Source of the DNA: Spirogloea muscicola
Lineage: Eukaryota; Streptophyta; Zygnematophyceae; Spirogloeales; Spirogloeaceae
Direction of reading: 5' to 3'
DNA: 64,000 nt
NCBI GenBank assembly: GCA_009602725.1
Contig: WELB01000005.1
Span: 263,877-327,876, forward strand
Shown piece by piece: positions 11,700-23,300 of this stretch. A model generated the notes under the pieces. It was not told the DNA's origin, made no database searches, and was given only the letters and a program-made list of their open reading frames with translations. The position numbers were made by a program, and so were the translations under genes. The stretch's first letter is position 1; each line of letters starts with the position of its first letter.

Positions 11700-12342
11700 G
11701 AAAGGCTTGCCTAGAACGTGGGTCCGGCTGAAGCCTCCAAGAGGTCTACCTCTTCCAGTGTAAGGCAGTGGCTGTGACATAGGTCGCTCGTCAGCCCAGT
11801 GGAGAGAACAGCTCTTCCATAAAGGTCGCTACTCGATGCCTGAACAATGACAGCAGTGGCCGTGAGAGTCCAGCCCAAAGGAAGGGGCGCGCAATTTCTT
11901 CCTTTCTTTCTTTTCAATAAGAAAGCGCGGCCCAATTGACTGGTGGCTGTGAGAAGAAGTGGCTGTGAGAGGCCATCTCTTATCGCTGTCGACGTACACA
12001 GAGCCCTTGGCGCAACATGGCCTGACCTGCTTCACCTCCTTGCGCGGCGAGCAGCGGCCCGCCGCCACGGACAGCAGGGCGAGCAGCCTGGCTTCAATGT
12101 CGCCGGGTCTTTAGCCCAAGTCTTCCGGATGCGCTTGGCCATCTCTTTGCAGCGGTCCCTTGCCTTTGCGGTCCACTTGCACGCAGGCCGCGCTTTGGCG
12201 GCGGCCTCCGGCTTCCGTCAGGGCGACGTCTTTCCGCCTGATAGCTATTCAGACTTGCATCTACTGACTAGAGCTTACTGAGGGTCCGCTTGCTGCTGTC
12301 TCAGTCCTTAGCACTCCGGCTCCTTCAGACCTTGCCCATTCC
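11700..12342 (+). mobile_element. Retroelement 3' fragment, plus strand
   Basis: The 11943-12281 frame reads the family tail well: LARRAAARRHGQQGEQPGFN, then AQVFRMRLAISLQRS, AGRALAAASGFRQG and SYSDLHLLTRAY-stop. Its 3' UTR continues to about 12342, with the phrase beginning AGTCCTTAGCACTCCGGCTC. Module pieces with GGTGGCTGTGAGAG precede it. There is no upstream nuclease or reverse transcriptase. It lies immediately upstream (5' side) of the ABC transporter start, so it may lie in or next to that promoter. Confidence 0.65.
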
Positions 12343-12391
12343 AGAGCAGGCGCGGCCAGATTAACTGGTGGCTGGGAGAGGCCAGCCCAAA

Positions 12392-12720
12392 GGAATGGAC
12401 AAGGTCTGAAGGAGCCGGAGTGCTAAGGACTGACACAGCAGCAAGGGACTCTCAGTAACCTCTAGTCAGTAGATGCAAGTCTGAATAGCTAGCAGGCGGA
12501 AAGGCCTCGCCCTGCGAGGGCTGTGCACTAACTTATTTCTATGAACAGCCAGCCCGGAATGCTTCAACAAGGTCAGAAGGGGCCCAGCAAGCTTATCCAA
12601 AGGGGGGGAGGGCTGTGAAAAGCCAGCCCAAAAATAATGGACAAGGTCAGAAGGGGCTAAGGAGCGCTGGAACACACAAGCAAGCAAGTACACGAATAAC
12701 ATACTGTCAGCTATAGCGTC
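12392..12720 (-). mobile_element. Retroelement 3' fragment, minus strand, tail to tail with the previous copy
   Basis: On the minus strand, FPPASYSDLHLLTR precedes the stop (about 12440-12510). The 3' UTR then runs to 12392, where its 40-nt block (12392-12431) is the near-perfect inverse of 12303-12342 of the plus-strand copy. Additional CAGCCC stem-loop modules lie at 12530-12640. Truncated 3' end only. Confidence 0.6.
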
Positions 12721-12759
12721 AACCTGACCCGACTGGAATCTAGTCTGGAGTCCTGTCTT

Positions 12760-13360
12760 GTCATGTGTGGTGGCTCGGCCTTGGTAGCGACATTTTCGAC
12801 AACTCGCCTGTCTTTGACTTGGACCATGCCAAATCAGAAAGTACTCCCCAAGAGGGGGCGATGGCTCTTGCTGCTCTTTCTTTGGCTTTGGACGTTGTCC
12901 ATTCTTTTTGGACTGGCTTTGCCAGCCCCCCTAAAGCCCCTTTATGGGCACTCTGTTGGCTGTGAAAGGCCAGCCCAAAAAGAATGCACAACTCAGAAGG
13001 GCCGGGAAAGCGCTGGACCATGCTGCTACGCAATTGGCTATCATAGATGGGTGCTCAATAACCCCTAGTCAGCAGCCGCAAGTCGAATAAGCTTGCAGCA
13101 GAAAAGTGTCAGGACGGGGAGACCCAAAAGCAGCAGCCACAACAGCAGCCCGCCCGCAAGTGCACAGCAAAAGCTTGGTTATTTTGGCACAGGGCATACG
13201 AGCGCATGCGGAGTACCTGAGCCAGCGACCCAGCGGCGTTGAAGCCGGGCTGCTCACCTTGCTGACCTTGGCATCGGGTGATCTTACGTGAATTAAGCAG
13301 TAGAAGGTCTAGCCATGGACTCACAACCCACCCCCTGAACGTCAATGGCCAGCCTGACAT
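12760..13360. mobile_element. Second tail-to-tail pair of retroelement 3' fragments
   Basis: At 12880-12935 the plus strand carries the 3' UTR phrase GACGTTGTCCATTCTTTTTG followed by GGACTGGC..GCCAGCC arms. At 12960-13010 the same phrase occurs inverted. Then the minus strand reads a tail at 13109-13360: QGEQPGFNAAGSLAQVLRMR, then AVHLRAG. The coding part is degenerate, with altered frame after AGC. Confidence 0.55.
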
Positions 13361-14355
13361 CCATCACCAGAGGATGCAAAAGACGCCAAAGGACGCTTTC
13401 ACCCCAAGGTCGCCAATGCAAGGCCAGGTCGTCGAGATCATTGAGACGACATAATGAGTGGCTCATCGTTGACTCTGGGCTATGTGAGCCCCTTTCACCA
13501 CAACATCCTGAAGTCATGGCTGGCTGAGCTGGTCCTTGTACTAAGTTGAGCTATTTCTGTGTTGAGTGTGACGAGCTTCTACACCCCAGGGGCTAACCAA
13601 CCCTCCCAGCTTCTGTCAAGTGAGTCAATCCCTTCATGCGGCGGCATCAGCCACCATGTCACCACTTGCAGCGCCACCAAGGGCCGCATGGTGCACCTGC
13701 AATTGCAAGCTTAATGTCGGCACTGGGATTTGAAGTGTAACAAGCTGCCATGGCCAGAGGGCTTGGGCATGCTGGCGAGCCCACACACAAGAGCTTCTGG
13801 AACAGCCACTGCACTAGCTTGCTTTGCTGGAAGGCCTGCAGAATGGCGAGAGGCCTGGAACAGGAGCCCGTTGCTAAGCAACTGGTGACCAAGCTGGTGG
13901 CTGCAGCAAATGCGGCCAAGAAACTTTTGCAGCGAGCCCTCAACAACAATTAGCGGAGATTTGCAAAGCGATGTCCTATCCTGCAAATCCTGCCAGACTA
14001 GACAAAAGCCATGCTAGCGACACGCTGCTCGGTCACGGCTAGCGCCAAAGGCTCAGATGTGTAGTGCACCTATGCCAATCCAAGGAATGTCCTACCGTCT
14101 CTCGGCTGTAGTCGAAGTTCCTGGGGGGCCCCACTTCAGCCACCGCCGGCAGGTTGACCAAACAGGACTTTCTGAGGCCAAGCGAGAGACCTGCACCTGC
14201 CACGTTGTCACTGCCAGGGGAGGCATCACCAGAGGGGTCGGCTACGGCTTCCTTGAGTACCTACTACTACTTATCGATCCTAATGTTCAGCACCGCGGCC
14301 ATCAATGACGTCCCAGAATGGGCCCTGCTAGGCTGTCAGCATGCAGTGACATTCG
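13361..14355. other. Intergenic, no recognisable gene
   Basis: Small open frames only (for example 13659-13986 minus, 13750-13953 plus). None has a recognisable domain. The right end is presumably the 3' UTR of exportin-1, whose stop is at 14356. Confidence 0.35.
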
Positions 14356-17300
14356 TCAGGCATCCACCATCTCGTCTTGTATCTCTGCGGGTGCGATGAG
14401 GCCAGGAATGGCCAGCATGCGCTGCCTCTCAGCCTCTCGCTGGGCTGCTGCCTCCTCGGCATACAGGTCCTTGTTGTCCTGCACACAAAGAGTGCGCAGC
14501 CAAGGACGACTAAGCATAACTTGGACGCACTCTGGGACCAAGCAATGAAGCAAGGACTGCACGAGCATGTTGACTCTTGTGCCCCAACTCTTGCCAGCAT
14601 GTCTTGGTGAAAGTACAGTAGTAATCGAACCTGCACCCAAGAAGCAGCTGCATGCAAGGACTCATTGATAGACAAGCTCAACCCCTGCACGGTACCTTGT
14701 CCGAGAACTCTTTTGATTGCACGAGGAAGTCGCGCAGGTGATTCTTAAAGGCAGCGAGGTCATGCTTGACCTCAAAGCTGCCCTTGACAAATGCAGCCAC
14801 CTCAATGGGAGTCATGTTGGGAAAGGACTCGCTCAGCAACTTGATTGTGTAGTCAAGTACAAAGGCAGCATTGTTTGCAAAGGCCGTCGGCCCCAACTTA
14901 GCAACATCCCATAGTGGCTGCGTGAGAACATCAGAATCCACCTGCCAAACAGGAGTTGTCCCAGGTAAAAATTGGCAAAGGCAAGTGGAATACCAGCGAC
15001 TGGAACCTGCAAGCCTCTGCATGTTACTGGACTCCATAGACAAACAAGCCAGCTCTTAACAATCTCCTGGGTTATTTCCATAACAAAGTCTACAAAGTCT
15101 GGACACACCAGGCAGAAGAGGTGCTGCAAGATTAAGGTATGAAGCTTGAAGCCAGGCTTGTGAAAAGAGTCCGTCAGCACAGCAAAAATTTCCTGCTCAA
15201 TGGTAAGGAAGTACGTCTGGTGGAACTGGTTGCAAAACTCCGACGTCTGCAAGCAGGGGTAAAACGAAAATCCTTGACATGAGCGAGGTACAAAGAGCTT
15301 ATCTGAGCTGCTCTATGTCCATCAAAGTCGGGCTTTCTGATAGAAGCTTCTCTGGATGACCTCCAGTAGCCTACTCAGATCTAAGAGGAAAAGGAGGTCC
15401 CGATCTGCTCACTGACACTTGGCTGTCCAGATAGACATATAGACAGACCGACAGACCTACCTGGAAGTTGGTGAGTATATCCAGCAGCAAGTCCGCTGGG
15501 GCATACTGCAAGGTCATTATGTACGGACCACGTACAAGGACCTCAGCAGACAGCTGATAGAAGCCTCTACAACTTCTAAGTACACCTCCAGGTGCATGCC
15601 CAAGGTGATCATGGCGTGCACCCATTAGAGTGAGGTGTTATGGAAGCTGGTGGAAGGTTGACTGAGGAATCGGGGTCTGAGCTATATCTCGAGATTGAGG
15701 AATTTACTTGTTACTGACCTGGAATTGGGTAAGGATCTCTAATAGGAGGTTGAGGCCTGTCTCTGCAACATTCCTTTCTGTGTGGCGGAATGCCCAGAAG
15801 ATGCTGTCCATCACAAGCTTCAATTGCTGCGAGGCCAAAACAGACAACGACCCGCTCAATGTTGAGAAGCAAGTCAATGAGCAGCTATGCGCAGCAAGGA
15901 GTACAAAATGATAATAATGATCATGTCATAGCGGCATGCCTGCATGCCTTCAAACTTAAGAGACGCACACACACCTGGCTGGAAAGAGTGAAAAGTGCAC
16001 GGAAGCAATGTGAGGCAATGGCTTTCAAGAGTGAGAAGAACTTGAGCCTGTGCTCAGGGTAATCCTCAAAGTTCGTTGTGATCATCTGGTGTAATGACAT
16101 CAACAGTGTTAGCCATGTCAGAAGCACTTGAAGATGGGACACCCGCCAAGTACTAGACAGCAACAGCCAGGTGCTTTTAAGCTGGGTAAGACGAAGTTTC
16201 ATGCATGTCACGGGCTGTGCAACTGCAACCTCCTCAAGAAGATCCTGACCCCTGCTTTGAGCACTAGATGGATGCCTAGAAGCGATAGTTGCTCTACCTT
16301 GAGCGTGCACTCAAAACAGGCCTCGAAAATGCGGGGGACCTCATCAAGCATTGCAACTTTCAACCTGCAAGTAACAGCCCTTCCAGTGAGCCAAGCCTGC
16401 CAAATCTCCACACGTCATCTCGCACAGCACCAAAAACCAAAACATCAACAATGGGACTTGGAGGACGTCGTAAACAAGACCCTCATATTGACAAAGTAGC
16501 CCAACACTTGTATATACTGCATGCAAAACAAGCGGTAAGACTGCCCTCACTTGTTGATGATGGTGGCAAACAGAGAGAGGACTTCGGATTCCCTTGCATC
16601 AGGCACATTGCGCGCGTAGTCTCCAAGGATGGGGTCCATCATAGCCGGCACAAATTGTTTTGCAATGAGCTCGGGGTCCTCGGACTTGTCCACAAACGTC
16701 TCAATCAACTTCAAAGTCTCCCGCTTGACAGACCTGCAACAACGCCACGATAGCCAAAAATGATGACAATCTGCACTGATGACTTGCAAAATAAATTTAT
16801 CATCGCATGCTGCTGCACCATCTTCGGCAAGCAGGACTTGCTTGAGGCAGGATAATGTGCAGGCTGATGAGGCTATCAGTGCTGGCATTTTTGTTAGCCA
16901 CCAAAGGTACCTTGTGCTTCCAAGAGCCCAAAATGATAGCAGCAACAGTAGCATCGACAATATTTGGCACAAGCCAGCTGATGTCCATTACCTGAGAAGC
17001 TTGACAAATGACGTTTTTGAAGCGTAAGGCCCTCCTTCAGCAACACTACTTGAGATGAGCTCGCTGTACATCCTGCACAAAATTGAGCAGCAAAACGACT
17101 TATAAGACTTAATTAGAAACAAGCTCCACCACAGGCATAAAGCTTCCAATGACCTGAATATTACACAACTATGTAGGAAAGTAACAGTCAAGAATGACAG
17201 GAACCTGGTAGATCATTCCAGACTATACGATCATGAAATGACAGCAATAGGGTGGACTATCAAATGACCAAATTGTATGCTGGCATATGCTGTGCCAGCC

Positions 17301-20300
17301 TACCGGTATATATTGAGCATGTCAAGATAGATGAGTGTGATCTGCGTAAGGAAAGGCTGTCCAAGTGCACTAGCCACGCTTGTGTTGGTCTGCATCCGCC
17401 GAGCATGCACATAGACACGTGTCAGAAATCTGCCTTAGTCATTGAGCTGCAATAGTTGCATCGACATGATTAACTGCTGACAGTTGAAGGAAAGAGTTGT
17501 CCTTGATATGCACCTGCAGAATGTTCAGAATTGCTCTGATGGAGTCGGGCAACTTCAGAAACTCGACATTTTGCTTAGCCTGTTCAATAATCTGCGCCCA
17601 TCTCTGCAGATCACACACCAAGGACAGAGGCAGGATGTGACTGATGCAGTTTGTGCAGTGGCAGACAATGCCAACTGGGCGGTTACTGGAGACTCATACT
17701 TACAGACAGGACATGGGCTTGCTAGTAATAAGCTTGGCATCAAGAGACTGCTACAGCAAGCTTCTTGGAAAAGCAAGATAGTCTCATGCAGTGCAAAATT
17801 TGAGACTGACCACGTTGGGCGGCTGCATCAACTTCTGAAGATACTCGTCACGCTTCAGCTGATCAGTTTCTGCTTGGATCATATACCCAACCTGATAGCA
17901 GCAAGTAGACTTGATGAGAAACTTGACTGGCCTGCTTGATAGACTAAGAGGCCAAAAATCCTCTCACCCCACTTGATTAAACTGCACAAATTTGAAGTGG
18001 CCATTCCAAGGACGTACACGTATAGTGCACAAATGGCAAGCTGCACTTACAGACTCGTAGAAGGTGTGGATCTGATGTGCCTGCAGGTCAAGAATGGTTG
18101 TTGACAGCCCTCGTAGAAGCTCTAGTATGAAAGGCTCTGTCTCACCCACCTGCACAAAGAAGCACATGATTAGAAGCACGCTAGCAAATCTGGTGTTGCA
18201 CAATGCGATGGCGAATTCGACTTCCATACATATGCTGGTTGAGTATATCAAGCACAGAAAATGGTTTTGCACATCTGACAAGTGAAACCGTGGCATACCT
18301 GTAGTATCACAAATTTGCGGCGGCACTTCTGTACAATCTTCAAGAAGGTGTCACACGCCATGTCCTTTTATTTGCAAGAAGCAGGAGGCCTGTCAGTATA
18401 GCTGCCAGCCTAGCGCACAGCACAGGCACGCGTACATTGCGAGGCGAATCGAAAAAGAGGCAAATCTAGCTATTTGGAAACAATTGCTCACACATTGAAA
18501 GTTAAGGCACGGTCAACATAAGCTCTCAATCAATAAAGTAAAATGGCTCTCATTTACAAAAAGCTGCCCTCAGAGGCCACGGTGAAGAGATAATGCACAC
18601 ACCTGCACCCCAGGGTGAGTCTCGTGCATAAATTCAAACAGCTTGTTCACAACCGTCTTCAAGAATTTCCAATGAGCTCGCAAGAATCTCGGATACTGTC
18701 CAACGACATACCTGCAAAAGCAGACCACAACAATGAGCATGGCACTATGTGGCAGCAGACTTTACATCTTCACAGTGTTCTTTGCTGCAGCAAATGTTCC
18801 TGTTTGCCACTTAGGGCAGTAAATTTAGCATAAATTAGACAGAGCAATTTTGACATGTACGACAGCAGATGAAAGCTCTCCGGCTTCAATTTGCGCCTTT
18901 TCAAGGTCCAATGGCCTAGCCTACATGATGTCACTGGCGACCACCGCCTTATGATCCTTTCCCTTGACTGCCTTTGATAAGGTGAGAAGATCTTGGACCA
19001 CTTGCACCAAGAATCGGCTCTCCTGCATGACAAGTAGCAAGCACTTGGACGTCTCTCAAGAACTAGTCAAGCAGAGGACTCTCTTGTGTGGACAAGACCC
19101 GACTCGACCCCAGGTCGCCCCACTTTGCTTCGTACATGATGTTGCTGGCAATGACGGCCTTGTTGTCCTTCCCTCTTGTGAATTCACAGAGATTCAACAG
19201 GTCGCGAATCACAGTCACCAAAAAACGGTTCTCCTGCATTGCGCAAGAAGTCCAGCATTCCATGTGACAGCTGCCCAACATCTGCTGACTAACTGGGCAG
19301 ACACGAGCTGCACACCGTGTGGTCTCTGTGCCATGGACACACCCGTGCAGCCTTTGACACTTGCATCAGCTTCAGACCCACCCACTGACATCGCAAGCAA
19401 TACGACATTCACAAACACACTTCCTGGGAGTAGGCTGTCAGAATAATTGTGTTGACTGACCTGATCCTCCACCATAGAACCAGAGATGGAGCCAATCGCC
19501 CAGCACAGAGTGTTCAGGTTATTCCACGACCATTCATCTCCATTCAGCTGCTTAGTCAGCTTCTTGAGCATCTGCAAAAGTTTAGCAATGTTTGTGCTTG
19601 TAAGTATCGGCAGGATGCTTCCCAATCTCATCGTCGCCAACTGTAAGGACCTCCCTCTTGATCACGGCCTGAAAGGCATCAAAAGTACATCAATGCTTAA
19701 CTAGCTGTCCTTTAGTATGTGGTTGCAAGGCCATTCCATCACATGATTTAACACTATCAGTCATGTGCTGACCTGCTGTTCAGTGTCCTCGTGGTCTAAA
19801 TGTGAGAGGTAGATCAGCGTCTCTCTCATTATCTGCAACATTACAACGTGAAGACAATACAACTGAGCACTTACGACTACACCTCTCTGCTCGCACTGCC
19901 ATCTTAAAGCCTAGGAGAGCAGAGAAATTGGTTAATACATCAAGCATTTGATCGATGAAGCAACACTCAACAACAACTCTACCTTGTACTGGACAAGAAC
20001 GTCATTGTCTTTCATTGTTTCTCGGACTATATTGCCATTTTCGTCCTCAACTATCAAAACCTCCTCTGGCTTGGCCATTCTACTGATCATGAGGAGTCGC
20101 AGCTTAGACATTGGCCCCGAGTACAGCTGCTTTCGTGGTGACATCTGCCCGCCAATCCCGTTCGTCATGGGTGCACCAACTACTAAGCCCACCTGCGAGC
20201 CCACAAGTACAATAATACGTGACTTAGTGTTGTTGCTTCCTACTGCCCTTGCAGTATTTGCAGGTTTGCTCCCTTTGCACAATCTCCATGTCATGACTCA

Positions 20301-23300
20301 GTAGGAGACATGTTTCGCTACTCTCACTGAGGCAAGTCACTGTAGAGCGTACAAGGATGATAGCAGGTGTTCAAATGGACGCTTTGATCTGTGGATACTG
20401 CTGTCTGCAAAACAAACAATGCTTTGCCCGTACTCATGATGGCTGTGTGCATGCTAATAAACTGTGGCGTTTCAAAATTGGAGCAAGTAAAGACTTGCCT
20501 GCAACCCAAGAGGTGTTGGTTGCAATGTTGCTTCCATACTGCACTCTGACTGGAACAGCTCGCAGACAAGCACATTCCAGTAGTCTAAACACACCTGCAC
20601 ACAGCTATCAACACTCTCCTTGTAAGATGCCAAAGAAAATATGCCAAGACTTGTTGCTGTCCAAACACACTTGACAAATGGAGTAGAGGAGCATGTGTAC
20701 CACCCATTTGCACAAAATAGAGGTGACTGCATCAAATAAAGCTATGGTGCCAGCAAGGTGGGCAATGAGCTCGCTGCAATTCTGACAAAATGATGCTTAT
20801 ACTGACGGAGTATAACCACTGAAAATCAAGAGCACCAACAGCATGCCAATCAAAAGCATAGCTAAGTAGCAAACATCAGAGGGGGTGTGATGAAGACCAA
20901 GCAGCAACTTGGTAATACAGCTTGGCAGATTCAAGCTAGAGTGCAAGATGTACCTTGAAGACCTCAGTGTCCTCCACGTACGAGATATATATGAGGTAGT
21001 CAAGGCCGAATAGGAGGGGCTCTGGTGCTGCTTCCAAGACCTGGATGTGAGCCTGCGGACACAATGCAACACACCTTAGAACCAGCTACTGGAAGCAGGG
21101 AGCTCCATGCATTGAGGTGACACTGCAGTGGACTCATGGAGACGTATATGTACAGGTGGTCGTCCAAAACGTCGGATGCTGACGATTGGAGCAACTTGCG
21201 TAACCCAGAGAAATCTATCATCACGTGCTGCCTTCATTAACACAAAAGCACAACGATGCAAGAGAATACATCCAGAGTTCACAACATGCATATCAATCTC
21301 ACCTTGAAAAAGGACGTGAAGAAGAGTGCAAGGTTCTGAATGAAAGCCTGTGTACATGTACAGCCAGGCACGGCACCAAGCATCAGATGGGAAATGGCAA
21401 AGTAGCAAAGGTAAAGCTAATGGGAGCACTACTGTCAGACTTGTGATTAGCTGGATGCTAAATTACTGCGAGATAGGGAGGTAGATCCTTGACATGCCAA
21501 TGTCACTGCTTGATAGCCCAATATTACCTGATCCTCATCACTGCCTACGTTATAGGCTTCAGGAATATTTGTAGTGAGCGGCAAGATGGCCTGCAATGGC
21601 AGCCAAGAATATGCATCAGCTTTAGGTATGCCATATATCTACAGCTTCTCCACCCGTAAAAGACCAGGGTCTAATGTCTGCAGCAATTGGATGCATAATA
21701 GCTCTCTTGCCTGAAGCTGCTCCATGAAGAACGTGTATAGCTTGGCAAAGTGTGGATTGTAATAGTCGCCGAAGCTGAGAGCAGCCACCTGCAGCAACCA
21801 CCCAAAGGCGAGGCACCTGTTGGCAAGTGATCCTGGGTAGGCATGACGAGAGAATAGGCAGTACATACCCCATAGCAAGTGCAACTTCAACACTGCTGTG
21901 CATTACCCACAGGCCCTACAATCCTTTTGGTGATTGGACGCAGGTATCTTGATGTGGCACTCCATTGCAAAGCATAAGCAAGCCATGTTGTGTATAACAT
22001 AGTCACAAGCTCAGACTCAGAGGAGGACATGCTTTACTCCAAAGTGATTCCCTCTGCGCCCCACGAAGCGACATGCTTGACACGATCTCAAGCCATTGCT
22101 AATACTGAAAGAGCTCACGATAAAATATTCACCTCTGTGAGGCACTGCAATGCAAGATTTCTGTACGCCGGTACGGGGAAGAGTTTTAACAAACTCTCCA
22201 ACTGCAGTGGACACAAGGCACATACAGCAGCAAATCAATATTTGTAACCTGCCATCTTGCTCCATAATCTTCCGCAAGAATGAGAAGTTCCTGTCTACTT
22301 AACCCAGGACAAGAAAACAGCAACACTGTGCATCTCACAATATACAATCCTGACAGCTTCTGCAAATTTGATATCTACATGAGCTCCAAGAAAGGCGGTC
22401 TGACCAGAGTGGACTCAAAAATGTAGCCCAATGGTATCCAAGATAGGAATGCATGCAGTGTGGAGAGCGTCGCCCTGGTCAGTGAGGGCCGCTGCGAGGC
22501 AGCGAGAACATACTGGCAGAGTTCGTGGACCAGCTGGAACTCGCTGCACCAGCAGTGCACACACAAAAGCAACATGGCTGTCACTGCCACAAAAAATCTG
22601 GAACCTGGAGCAGAGGCGCATTCACCAGAGAGAACAGCGGCACATGAGTGCACATGAGTGGCAGCCAGCTTACCTGTTGAGTGATTGTTTCAAGTCTTTG
22701 ATCTTCTGCTGAGTCATCTCTCCCCGCGAGAAGTCAAACACCTCCTCACTCAGGAGCTGTAAGTGGATAAGAGATGGTTGTGAGCTCAATCTCAAGCTAT
22801 GCAGCAAATGGAAGGCATCAATGATTGACTAGACACATGATCACATTGCATGGATGTCAGCTTCTCATGCATATGCAGCCAACTTCTCGAAGTAGAAGTA
22901 CCTTAAGAATGACCATGCAATTTTCACACAGGGTTTCACTGCTCCTTGCAGCTGTTACAAGGTCTGGTATGAAGTTTGGCCAACGTTGAGGCCACTCATG
23001 CTTGAGGACCTGCTCAACATGAATATATGAAGTCATCAGACACAGCAAGCTAAGAGGGCCAGACCCAAATCGACGTCCGACAATGTCAAGAAACTGACGT
23101 CACAGAGGGGGCTGCATGACCCCCATTGCCCAGGACATACTAACTGGAATTACGAATCCTTCGAGCCGCATTCTAAGCAGTACTATCCAGGTTGATGCAG
23201 GACACAAAAACAACAGGTAGGATGGTGGGGCCATCCTTTCATGCCTGGACTAAAATGATGTTGAGTTTGTTGAGGTACAGTCGCTCAGAGCGGAATGTCG

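Noticed and set aside
12303-12431. Candidate MITE with 40-bp terminal inverted repeats
   Set aside because: Each arm is the 3' UTR of a separate retroelement copy whose coding tail continues outward, so two tail-to-tail copies explain it.
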